36,829 nt of DNA from CAUPWF01 sp964367905 (GTDB lineage: Bacteria; Bacillota; Clostridia; Lachnospirales; Lachnospiraceae): positions 1-36,829 of the forward strand of contig CAYIZP010000034.1 of the NCBI GenBank assembly GCA_964367905.1, given 5' to 3'. The first letter of the stretch is position 1. Every line of letters begins with the position of its first letter. Position numbers and translations under genes: made by a program. This document shows positions 25,614 through 33,625 of this stretch, piece after piece. The notes beneath the pieces were generated by a model. That model saw only the letters and a list, made by a program, of their open reading frames with translations. It had not been told where the DNA came from and made no database searches.

Positions 25614-26536
25614 GGATTTTCAAACGTAAAAAACCAAAGAAAGAAGAACTAGAAATGGAAACGAGTAAGAAATCCACAACTGTTCAACTGACACCACTAG
25701 ATGAAGTAGAATTGCTCTTGTCGGGGAAATCAGAAATGGATCTGCCAGTAGGACAGAATGGGGAGGTACCGCTGGATATTTCCATTGCGCCTAGCATTGA
25801 TACCGCTGCGATGACCCATATCGGAACAAGAGCATATCAGCAAGATGCGTTTTTTGTTGGACCACCCATGCAGCAGGAAGAGAATGTAGCGGTACTCTGT
25901 GACGGAATGGGAGGAATGGACAGTGGAGAGTTGGCGAGTAATGCTGTGATTCAATATTTTGCCAATGCACTTGGTGGGATTGGGGAATGTGAGAATCTAT
26001 TACAATTACTCTTGGACACCACCAAGGGAGCCAATGATATGATGCTGGAGACTTTTCGTTCACAAGGAATGGCAGCAGGTACTACCATGGTATGTGCATG
26101 TGTCAAGGATGGAGGACTCTACTGGACTTCAGTGGGAGATAGTAGAATTTATCTCATTCGAGGTCATGAAATTGCCAGATTAACGAAGGATCATAATTAC
26201 GCACTACGGCTACAGATGATGGTAGATAATGGAGAGCTATCCCAGCAAGAAGCGGATTCGGATCCTGATCGGGAAGCGCTAGTTAGCTATCTAGGGGCTC
26301 CGATGCTTGAGTGGATTGACATTCCAACACAAGCGTTTCCGCTACAAAACGAAGATATTGTATTGCTCTGTAGCGATGGAGTTACCAAGGGCTTGTGTGA
26401 TTCGAGAATACTCGAGATACTGACACAGCCACAAACCTTACAAGAATTGGTGCATACCTTGGTGATTTCCGCAGTAGACGCGGGGGTATTAGGCAGTGAT
26501 AACACTACTGCTGTATTGATGAAATATATAAGATAG
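25607..26536 (+). CDS. PP2C-type Ser/Thr protein phosphatase
   Basis: Metal-dependent phosphatase of 309 residues. After a basic and then acidic N-terminal extension of about 65 residues come the PP2C motifs: RAYQQDAF (D80), LCDGMGGMDSGE (D99, G100), GTTMVCACV, SVGDSRIYLI, KDHNY, LCSDGVTKGL (D257) and SDNTTAV (D298). It should remove phosphates placed by the neighbouring kinases. The N-terminal KKSTTVQLTP contains a T-V motif like the candidate phosphosites in the FHA proteins. ATG 25607 is preceded by GGAGGTGGG and overlaps the kinase stop by seven bases (ATGCTAG). Confidence 0.92.
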   Translation: MLGIFKRKKPKKEELEMETSKKSTTVQLTPLDEVELLLSGKSEMDLPVGQNGEVPLDISIAPSIDTAAMTHIGTRAYQQDAFFVGPPMQQEENVAVLCDGMGGMDSGELASNAVIQYFANALGGIGECENLLQLLLDTTKGANDMMLETFRSQGMAAGTTMVCACVKDGGLYWTSVGDSRIYLIRGHEIARLTKDHNYALRLQMMVDNGELSQQEADSDPDREALVSYLGAPMLEWIDIPTQAFPLQNEDIVLLCSDGVTKGLCDSRILEILTQPQTLQELVHTLVISAVDAGVLGSDNTTAVLMKYIR

Positions 26537-26551
26537 CACAAGCTTATGTAA

Positions 26552-26568
26552 TGCAATCTTTGATTGCA
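26552..26568. other. Small hairpin in the phosphatase-FHA gap
   Basis: TGCAATC and GATTGCA flank a TTT loop. No T tract follows, so it is not a standard terminator. It is in the only long gap of the operon (111 bases), and could be an mRNA processing or partial attenuation site. Confidence 0.4.
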
Positions 26569-26647
26569 GTTGGGTTCTGTATTAAGTGGTAGGGCGAAGA
26601 GGAAGCTGCTATCATTTTAATAAATTTTACAAAAAGGAGACAGGGAT

Positions 26648-27286
26648 ATGAAATTAGTGAAATGTAATAATGGTCATTTTTATGACAGCGAAAGTTTTAG
26701 CAATTGTCCGCATTGTACATCAGGAGGAGCAGGAAATGATAATGTTACAGTGCCGATTCATCAAAGTGGAAATGATGATGTTACGGTAGCATTGACTACA
26801 CCGCCACCAACACCAGCAGGAGCGAGTTCAGGAGGGTCGCTACAAGATGTTGTGAATGCAGCAGTGAACTCTTCTGGTCCGGCAGTCGTACAAGATGACA
26901 ATAAGACCGTTGGATTCTTCTCGTCATCGATTGGGAAGGAGCCAGTGGTAGGTTGGTTAGTATGTGTGAAGGGTGAGCATTTTGGTGAAGATTTCCGATT
27001 GAAGAGCGGGAGAAACTTTATCGGACGCTCTAATGATATGGATGTTTCTATCACGAAGGATAATACCGTGAGTCGTGAGCGTCATGCAATCGTAGTGTAT
27101 GAGCCACGTGGAAATATTTTCTTGATGCAACCAGGGGATAGCAAGGAGTTGTGTTATCTAAATGATAATGTGGTACTAAGCCCGCAACCATTAGCGGCAC
27201 ATGATAAGATTTTGGTGGGCAAGACAGAATTGATGTTCGTACCGTGTTGCACGAGTAGCTTTAGTTGGGAAACAAAAGAAGATTGA
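26648..27286 (+). CDS. Zinc-ribbon FHA domain protein 1
   Basis: Cytoplasmic protein of 212 residues. A short zinc knuckle (C6-x3-H10, C20-P-H-C23) is followed by a flexible Gly/Asn/Pro region and an FHA domain about 103-198 (G126-R127, SRERH 142-146). The linker has three short T-V contexts: NDNVTVPI (T34), NDDVTVAL (T46) and DDNKTVGFF (T87). The third is conserved in the paralogue at 28993-29565. By analogy with GarA-type proteins, where a Thr ahead of the FHA domain is phosphorylated by a Hanks kinase and then bound by FHA, these are candidate phosphosites. In the FHA domain, Ser and His are separated by three residues rather than two. The start follows AAAAGGAG. Confidence 0.88.
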   Translation: MKLVKCNNGHFYDSESFSNCPHCTSGGAGNDNVTVPIHQSGNDDVTVALTTPPPTPAGASSGGSLQDVVNAAVNSSGPAVVQDDNKTVGFFSSSIGKEPVVGWLVCVKGEHFGEDFRLKSGRNFIGRSNDMDVSITKDNTVSRERHAIVVYEPRGNIFLMQPGDSKELCYLNDNVVLSPQPLAAHDKILVGKTELMFVPCCTSSFSWETKED

Positions 27287-27309
27287 TTTAAGAAGAGGAG
27301 GATAGAATT

Positions 27310-28227
27310 ATGACATCAATGTTAATGGATATGGCAATGGGGCAAGTCGGCGGAGGTATTTTTGGGGAACTTAATACAATATCGTCATTAATTAGTACTG
27401 TATATGGACTAGGAACCTTCGTTATGTTTGCAGCATGGTGGGTGTTTCAAGGATTTACCTGGTTGTACATCGGAAGAAAGGCAGGTCTTGATAAAGACTG
27501 GATGCCGTTTGTTCCATTTGCAAAAACAATCTATCGATTAAAAATCGTGAATGAAGAATGGTGGAAGATGTTCTTGTTCGAAGGATATGTAATCTATGGA
27601 TTCCTACTATTTATTATCATTCAAGCAATTAGTGGATTCCAATGGCTTACATTCGGCGTGATTCTTGTTTTGATTTACTCATTGGCATGTATTGCTTATA
27701 ATATGTATTGGAGATATAAGTTTTATCTAGCATTTGACATTCGTCCACACATGGCATTGACAATCTTAGTTCCTTTTGTAGCTGTGTATCGTTGGACTTT
27801 AGATTGCCTAGTTGCATTTACTTCTAATTATGTTTTTGGAGGACCTAGCAAATTACAACCAGTTTCAGTGGAAGCAGGAAATGCAGCAAATGTACCTCAG
27901 AGCCCAGGGGTTCAACCAGGAACAATGACAGGGTTATCGGGGATGTATGCAGGGCAACAGATTCCGCTAGCAATCAATGAAGAATTATTGATTGGACGTG
28001 ATGGCACTTGTAATCTTATTATTGATAAGCAAGCAGAGAAACTTAGTCGAAAACATTGTAGTATTCTCTATGATAGAGCGCGTAATGTCTATATGGTAAC
28101 TGATTTCTCTAGCAATGGTACCTATATCGATGGCGGAAATCGATTAGTTGCTAATATGGCGACACAACTTCAGAGAGGAACTGTAATAGCTCTAGGAAAC
28201 AGGGAAAACAGATTCAGATTAAACTAG
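27310..28227 (+). CDS. Polytopic membrane protein with C-terminal FHA domain
   Basis: Membrane protein of 305 residues. Four hydrophobic stretches lie near residues 31-57, 88-108, 112-134 and 147-170. Between the first two is a GRKAGLDKDWMPFVPFAKTIYRL loop of a kind I have seen in uncharacterised Firmicute membrane proteins. After a Pro/Gly linker comes a canonical FHA domain (LLIGRDGTC with G229-R230, LSRKH 245-249, SSNGTYI 267-273), which should be cytoplasmic. It could recruit phosphorylated partners to the membrane. The function of the membrane part is unknown. It starts 23 bases after the previous gene with AGAGGAGG upstream. Confidence 0.85.
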   Translation: MTSMLMDMAMGQVGGGIFGELNTISSLISTVYGLGTFVMFAAWWVFQGFTWLYIGRKAGLDKDWMPFVPFAKTIYRLKIVNEEWWKMFLFEGYVIYGFLLFIIIQAISGFQWLTFGVILVLIYSLACIAYNMYWRYKFYLAFDIRPHMALTILVPFVAVYRWTLDCLVAFTSNYVFGGPSKLQPVSVEAGNAANVPQSPGVQPGTMTGLSGMYAGQQIPLAINEELLIGRDGTCNLIIDKQAEKLSRKHCSILYDRARNVYMVTDFSSNGTYIDGGNRLVANMATQLQRGTVIALGNRENRFRLN

Positions 28228-28239
28228 TAAAGGAATATT

Positions 28240-28974
28240 ATGATAAAATATGCTTTGTTAAGTGAAGTAGGTGAAAGAGTCAAGAATGAAGATTGTATTG
28301 CGGAATTCTCGGGCAAGAATGGACATCTCTTTGTGTTGTGTGATGGTCTAGGTGGACATGGTAGTGGAGAGATTGCGAGTAAAACTACCATTGAAGCTGT
28401 TGAGACTGTATTCTATGGACAAATTCTAGAATCAAAGGCATTGTTAAAGCGATGTGTGCAGAAGGCACAACAGGAGTTATATGCAGTACAGAACAGGCTA
28501 CAGCGACATGATAGTTGTAAGACTACAATCACATTTCTGCATATTAAGGATAATGTTGCACTCTATGCACATGTGGGAGATAGCCGCGTATACATGTTTC
28601 AGCGGAATAAATTGGTTGAGAGGACACTTGATCATAGTGTTCCTCAGATGCTTGTCATGCAAGGTGAGATAAAGGAAAGGGATATTCGTTTTCACGAAGA
28701 TAGGAATCGCCTGATTCGAGTATTAGGTAATGACATTGCTCCACCTAATCTTTCAATCTCTAAGGAAATTTTCGTTGAGGCAGATACTCAGTTTCTATTA
28801 TGCAGTGACGGATTTTGGGAGTGGATAGATGAGAAAGAGATGATTTGGCATCTTAGGTGGAGCAAGAGTGCGGAGCAGTGGATAGATCGAATGAAGGCAG
28901 TGGTCGAAAAAAGAGGAAGAGGAAAGCATATGGATAATTTTTCGGCAATTGCGGTATTTGTACAGAATAAATAG
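28240..28974 (+). CDS. Second PP2C-type Ser/Thr protein phosphatase
   Basis: Compact 244-residue phosphatase without the N-terminal extension of the first one. Motifs are VKNEDCI (E17, D18), LCDGLGGHGSGE (D35, G36), CKTTITFL, HVGDSRVYMF, LDHS, LLCSDGFWEW (D190) and MDNFSAIAV (D232, N233). It is quite diverged from the other phosphatase in the operon, so the two may act on different targets. It lies 12 bases after the FHA membrane protein and 18 before the next FHA gene. Confidence 0.92.
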   Translation: MIKYALLSEVGERVKNEDCIAEFSGKNGHLFVLCDGLGGHGSGEIASKTTIEAVETVFYGQILESKALLKRCVQKAQQELYAVQNRLQRHDSCKTTITFLHIKDNVALYAHVGDSRVYMFQRNKLVERTLDHSVPQMLVMQGEIKERDIRFHEDRNRLIRVLGNDIAPPNLSISKEIFVEADTQFLLCSDGFWEWIDEKEMIWHLRWSKSAEQWIDRMKAVVEKRGRGKHMDNFSAIAVFVQNK

Positions 28975-28992
28975 AATGAGGTGATATGAATT

Positions 28993-29565
28993 ATGGCAGT
29001 GTTAAAATGTGAGAATGGACATTTCTATGATGGGGCAAAATTCAGTGAATGCCCACATTGTAAGGAACCATTGCCTATGAGTCGAACTTTAAATAGTGAG
29101 TTGACACAATTTGGATTTGTCGAGACTGCTTTTCCGAAGAGTAATGTGAAAAAAGAGGCTGTCCGTGTGAATTTGGGCGCTGCTCAAGGAAATGATGAGA
29201 AAACGGTAGGTATATTCCGTGAAAAACTGGGAATTGAACCTGTTGTGGGGTGGCTCGTATGTACCCAAGGACGAGAGAAGGGCAGGGCGTATGTCTTGCA
29301 CTCGGGTAGAAATTTCATTGGACGGAATCTGAAGTCGGATATTGCAATCCCAGATGATGCAAGCGTAAGTGGAGAAGACCATTGTTCGATTGTTTTTGAA
29401 CCGAATAAGATCATCTATATGTTGGCACGCGGCAAGGGTGAGACTGTGCTGATTAATCAGCAGCCTCTCGATAACACTTATATTCTCACAGGGGATGAAT
29501 CCATAGAAATCGGTACTTCTAAGTTTGTGTTTGTGCCTTATTGCAAGGAGGGAAGAACATGGTGA
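28993..29565 (+). CDS. Zinc-ribbon FHA domain protein 2
   Basis: Paralogue of the 26648-27286 protein, 190 residues. It shares the knuckle C6-x3-H10, C20-P-H-C23, the NDEKTVGIF motif (T71) and the EPVVGWLVC entry into the FHA domain. The FHA has G110-R111, but the usual Ser-Arg is replaced by S126-G127 in SGEDH, so phosphothreonine binding may be weakened or changed. The linker lacks the two extra T-V copies of the paralogue. The GAGGTGAT ribosome binding site precedes the ATG. Its stop overlaps the next start by seven bases (ATGGTGA). Confidence 0.88.
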   Translation: MAVLKCENGHFYDGAKFSECPHCKEPLPMSRTLNSELTQFGFVETAFPKSNVKKEAVRVNLGAAQGNDEKTVGIFREKLGIEPVVGWLVCTQGREKGRAYVLHSGRNFIGRNLKSDIAIPDDASVSGEDHCSIVFEPNKIIYMLARGKGETVLINQQPLDNTYILTGDESIEIGTSKFVFVPYCKEGRTW

Positions 29566-31253
29566 AAAAAATAATCTCTCTTGTTGTGATTATAATATTA
29601 TGTCTTAGCTTTTCTGTTGTTGGATTCGCACAAGGGGAGATGAGAATCGAACAAGTTAATTCTCTATTGCCAGAGATTAAAGTTTGGTTCCACTCTAGGG
29701 AAGAGCTAGAGTCGGAGCAGGTTACATTGGAGTTAGAAGGGGAGATTCTTGCGGCGGGTGCACTCTCCAAGGCGAATGAAAGTGAAGTGACACATCATTA
29801 TTTTTTGGTTGATTCCTCTACTTCTACAACAGGTGCTCAGATGGAAGCGGTAAAACAGAGTATCATGGAATTCGGACAGTCTATGAAGGCTGGGGACACC
29901 ATGACATTGATTTCATTTGGTGTAGAAGTGCGGGTTCTACTTGAACGAGAGTCCGATTTATCAGTGATAGAACAAGAAGTATCAACCTTACAAGCAAATG
30001 AAGCGGGAACGCTATTCTTCGATGCACTAGCTGCAGTAGCGCAGTTGGCGAAAGAGGAAGGAATTGCAAGTGATAGAAAGTTACTATACGTATTTTCTGA
30101 TTCTGTAGACTATAACCTAGGTGGCTATACAGCAGAGGAGACACAAGAGATGTTGTTAGATGCAGGTCTTCCACTCTATGCATTTGGGTTTGATAATGGA
30201 ACGAAGGAAAATCTAGATAATTTTGGAGCTCTTGCGAGACAGACAGGTGGAGAAATCAGTATTATAAATGCTGATAATCTTGCTGAAGAATTTGCACAGC
30301 AGGCGGTGAGTCTTAGTGAGGATACTTATGTAGCTTATTTCAATGCGACGACGAATGTGTTGCCTGAAAAGGGTACGCATATAAAGCTTGTGGCAGGGAG
30401 TGAAGAGGCGGAATTTAGTCCTGCATTCCATTGGTCGGTAGCAGATGAGATTGCCCCAGAGATCTTCTCCGCTAGCCAAAGTGGAGACAGAACCATAGAG
30501 ATTGTGTTCTCCGAGTTGGTAACAGGTGCAAATCAGAGGGAGAATTACGTAATCGTGGATCAAGCAGACACACCAATTGGAGTTTCTGCCGTGGATTTTA
30601 ATGAAGAGTCATTCTCTGCGGTACTCACACTAGAAGATATGCCAGATAGTGGGGAACTTCGAATTCGTTGCGATAATATCACAGATACGTCCAGTGAAAA
30701 AAATTCTGTTATGAATGAAATGAAATTGGATTATGTGAATAATACTCCCGAGCCAGAGGTTTCGAATACTGGGATTCCGATAGCTGCGTGGGTTGCGATT
30801 ATTGTAGTTGTAATCGGAATTGGTGTTGGAATTATCGTAGCGGCTATGAAAAAACAATCAAAGACAGAGGATGGAATCGAGCAAGTCTATTCTTCGGCGG
30901 AAAAACAAGTTGTGAATGCAGGAGAATCTGATAAGGCACATTTTGTTCATGAGTCGGAAAAAAAAGTCATATTGGAAGTAGCAAACAATGTAGGGGCAAG
31001 TAGAAAAGTTACGTTGACGATTAGCAAGACATTATTTGTCGGTAGAAGTGATATCTGTGACGTGGTCTTCGATGATCCGAGGATGAGTAGACAGCATTTT
31101 GTCATCGAAGAAAATAATGATAGCTACACAATAACGAATCTAAGTCAAGGAGGAACTCTGCTAAATGGCATAGCAGTAAATAGTCCGAGACCGTTGAATC
31201 ATGGAGATAAGATTGAAGCAGGTTCACAACAGATCGTGTTTATTAAAGGTTAA
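29559..31253 (+). CDS. Transmembrane vWA-FHA receptor-like protein
   Basis: Protein of 564 residues with domains on both sides of the membrane. Residues 1-25 form a signal peptide ending VVGFAQG. Outside, a von Willebrand A domain about 78-255 has the MIDAS motif D85-S-S-T-S89, T151 and SDS (D181). An Ig-like SbsA/Big-type domain lies about 298-392. The single membrane helix is about 406-430, and inside, an FHA domain about 475-562 has G495-R496 and MSRQH 509-513. It could link metal-dependent adhesion or ligand binding outside to phosphothreonine docking inside. The start is ATG 29559 with AAGGAGGG six bases upstream. It is the last gene of the operon. Confidence 0.9.
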   Translation: MVKKIISLVVIIILCLSFSVVGFAQGEMRIEQVNSLLPEIKVWFHSREELESEQVTLELEGEILAAGALSKANESEVTHHYFLVDSSTSTTGAQMEAVKQSIMEFGQSMKAGDTMTLISFGVEVRVLLERESDLSVIEQEVSTLQANEAGTLFFDALAAVAQLAKEEGIASDRKLLYVFSDSVDYNLGGYTAEETQEMLLDAGLPLYAFGFDNGTKENLDNFGALARQTGGEISIINADNLAEEFAQQAVSLSEDTYVAYFNATTNVLPEKGTHIKLVAGSEEAEFSPAFHWSVADEIAPEIFSASQSGDRTIEIVFSELVTGANQRENYVIVDQADTPIGVSAVDFNEESFSAVLTLEDMPDSGELRIRCDNITDTSSEKNSVMNEMKLDYVNNTPEPEVSNTGIPIAAWVAIIVVVIGIGVGIIVAAMKKQSKTEDGIEQVYSSAEKQVVNAGESDKAHFVHESEKKVILEVANNVGASRKVTLTISKTLFVGRSDICDVVFDDPRMSRQHFVIEENNDSYTITNLSQGGTLLNGIAVNSPRPLNHGDKIEAGSQQIVFIKG

Positions 31254-31258
31254 TTGAT

Positions 31259-31335
31259 CATTGGGGACGGAGGTTTTTGTAAATGGGGACGGAGGTTTTT
31301 GTTAAAAACCTCCGTCCCCAATGCCGTCCCCATTG
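31259..31335. repeat. GGGGAC hairpin repeat, copy 3 (duplicated arm)
   Basis: A variant with the left arm present twice in tandem (TTGGGGACGGAGGTTTTTGT then ATGGGGACGGAGGTTTTTGT), followed by one full right arm (AAAAACCTCCGTCCCCAAT) and a short second one (CCGTCCCCATT). Two alternative foldings are possible. The GGGACAGGG flank of copies 1 and 2 is absent. It fills the gap between two convergent genes, beginning five bases after one stop and ending one base before the other, so it probably terminates both. Confidence 0.85.
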
Positions 31336-31336
31336 A

Positions 31337-33595
31337 TTATTCCTCATCTGGAATATAGCTATAGTTCATAAAGTAATCAACCATATCATTGGCAAATTGA
31401 TCTTTGGTTTCCTCTTGATCAAAATTATGCAAGCGGTCTTGAAATTCATTTGCGAAATCATCTCCTACATCCCATATATTGGAATCAGAATTCACTATAA
31501 TCCCGTCTAGATATGGACGAAAAGTCTCTGCTTCTGGATATAGATCCATATAATCTTCCATTACATTCTTATGTGTAGGCATGCAAGTTTGATTCTGAAT
31601 GGTCAATATTGTTTGGCCTTTTTCACTAAACATAAAATGGATGAATTGCATGGCAACTAATTGTTTGTTTTCTGTAGTATATCCACTTACACACATCCAA
31701 ACATCGTTGTCAATATCGAGAAGCTCCGTCTGTCCATCTCTTTCGTGGACGATAGGTAGTAGTTTGAAATCTCCCTGTAAGGTAGTTCGAATATCAGATA
31801 TTGACCGTACATCATAAGAGATATTGGAAATATATTTGAGTTCATCATCCCAAGACATGTCATACCAATTTCTTACATAATTATCAACAGTATCACTCCA
31901 AGGTTCTGGTTCGAAGGTTTGAGTTTCTTCGTTAATCAGTGGAGGGAGATAGAAGCCAGCGAAATCCCAGAAATCATATCCATCAAGGGCATTCTCCCAT
32001 GTTCCACCGAGTCCTGCTACTAACATCTCATAATCTGATACTGATGTAATTGCTTCTAATGATGGATCTAGTTGTTCCAATGCACTACTAGAAACAGCAA
32101 AATAACCTGCATCTGCTGTGAGATGAATATAGGGGACTATCTCTCGTGTCTGTCCAGATTCATCTTGAAATTCATAATATTTAATATCATTTTCCAAAAA
32201 GTAATAATCTTCAAAATTAAGTCCATTCACTAAGATGGATAAGTCGGCACGATTATCAAAATCCCACAAGAATTCATTTCCTAGGTCTGGTGCATCGGGA
32301 ACCTGTGGATCTCCATCTTGATAGATATCAATTTCTTCCCATGTTTTTTGCTGTATATCTATCTGATGTTCAGGGTAGGCAATCATAAATTCCTCCGCAA
32401 GTCGATCAAACATTGCTTTATTATCAGACTCTCCAATCCACATTACAATGCTATCAGGTTGGATATTCATATCCGCCAAAGTTTCTTCCATACGTATTAC
32501 TGGGACAATCGGGTCTTCTCGGGTAAATTGCCATCCTAAAAAACCGACAATAGTAAGTACCATAAGGGAGGCTGCTACAGTTGCAATCTTTCTCTTTTGC
32601 TTTCGTTTTTTCCATTCAATTTCTGGATAATCAAACCCCGTATTCCCTTGCAATGCCAAAAGCATGGTCTCGGTATTTTTAAATCGGAGTTCTGGTCGTA
32701 ATGCCATAGCCTTGAGAATGGTTTTGTCTAATTGTGCATCGACTCCTTGCACTAGCTTAGATGGACGAAGTATCTCATCTTTTTCCCACCGATCGACCGA
32801 TTCTTCTGGCGTTTTTCCAGTAATCATCTTGTACCAAGTGGCTCCTGCGGCATAGATATCAGTGTATATCCCCTGTTTCATATTACTGCGATACTGTTCT
32901 GGTGGGGCATATCCTTTTTTCACTACAACACTCTGTGTCCACTCTTCCTTCTCAGCAAATCTAGCAGCACCAAAATCTATAATTTTTACATTGCCATTAT
33001 TTAATATATAGATATTATCAGGGCTGATATCGCGGTGAATTACATCCTTTTTATGTATTGCCTGTAGACCTGCCAATAGACCTACCATAATTTTGGATGC
33101 TTCTTCTACAGATAGTGCCCCCCCATATTCATTCATATGTTCCTTGAGTGTTTGACCATCTAAATACTCCATTACGATATAGGCAGTACCATTTTCTTGG
33201 AAGCTGTCTAGTACATTTACAATGTGTTCGTCACCTGTAAACTTCGCAAGACTTTTTCCCTCATCGATGAATCGCGTTTTTTCCTTCGTAAAGCTTTCTA
33301 CCACATCTCCTGAGAACACTCGAATCTTCATATCTCCAGGCATTCTTGTTGCAAGATTTTGTGGGAAAAATTCTTTGATTGCCACGATAGTGGATAAGCG
33401 TGTGTCATATGCGATATAGGTAACACCGAAGCCACCAATTCCAAGAATGGTACCGATTAAATAACGTCCCCATATGCGCATCCCTGGTTGGAGCATATAT
33501 TCGGGACTATTGGGTGTACCTTCCATATATCCGCAGTGGGGGCATATCTCATACCCACCTGTATTCTTAAAACAGCGAAAACAAATTGTATTCAT
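31337..33595 (-). CDS. Receptor Ser/Thr kinase, solute-binding-protein-like ectodomain (paralogue)
   Basis: Kinase of 752 residues, colinear with the 19762-22092 kinase over its first 330 residues: zinc ribbon C5, C8, C18, C21; K74; D189 in HRDISPDN; DFG 207-209; and the same EWTQSVVVKKGYAPPEQY activation segment. The membrane helix is about 337-356. The outer domain starts PDSIVMWIGESD and has NKQLVAMQFIHFMFSEKGQ near the end, again like family-1 solute-binding proteins, but the rest of the outer sequence has diverged strongly. This suggests the same output with a different ligand. AGGAGG precedes the ATG. The gene lies 30 bases after the LRR kinase gene and converges on the FHA operon. Confidence 0.9.
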   Translation of the reverse strand: MNTICFRCFKNTGGYEICPHCGYMEGTPNSPEYMLQPGMRIWGRYLIGTILGIGGFGVTYIAYDTRLSTIVAIKEFFPQNLATRMPGDMKIRVFSGDVVESFTKEKTRFIDEGKSLAKFTGDEHIVNVLDSFQENGTAYIVMEYLDGQTLKEHMNEYGGALSVEEASKIMVGLLAGLQAIHKKDVIHRDISPDNIYILNNGNVKIIDFGAARFAEKEEWTQSVVVKKGYAPPEQYRSNMKQGIYTDIYAAGATWYKMITGKTPEESVDRWEKDEILRPSKLVQGVDAQLDKTILKAMALRPELRFKNTETMLLALQGNTGFDYPEIEWKKRKQKRKIATVAASLMVLTIVGFLGWQFTREDPIVPVIRMEETLADMNIQPDSIVMWIGESDNKAMFDRLAEEFMIAYPEHQIDIQQKTWEEIDIYQDGDPQVPDAPDLGNEFLWDFDNRADLSILVNGLNFEDYYFLENDIKYYEFQDESGQTREIVPYIHLTADAGYFAVSSSALEQLDPSLEAITSVSDYEMLVAGLGGTWENALDGYDFWDFAGFYLPPLINEETQTFEPEPWSDTVDNYVRNWYDMSWDDELKYISNISYDVRSISDIRTTLQGDFKLLPIVHERDGQTELLDIDNDVWMCVSGYTTENKQLVAMQFIHFMFSEKGQTILTIQNQTCMPTHKNVMEDYMDLYPEAETFRPYLDGIIVNSDSNIWDVGDDFANEFQDRLHNFDQEETKDQFANDMVDYFMNYSYIPDEE

Positions 33596-33625
33596 AAATT
33601 CCTCCTATGATTCGATGCTGTTTGT

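Noticed and set aside
17362..31253. Type VI or type VII secretion locus, because kinase, PP2C and FHA genes often occur there
   Set aside because: No Tss, EssC, EccC or WXG100 protein is encoded anywhere in the window.
31259..31335. CRISPR-like repeat
   Set aside because: The repeated units are arms of one palindrome with no regular spacers, and no cas genes are present.
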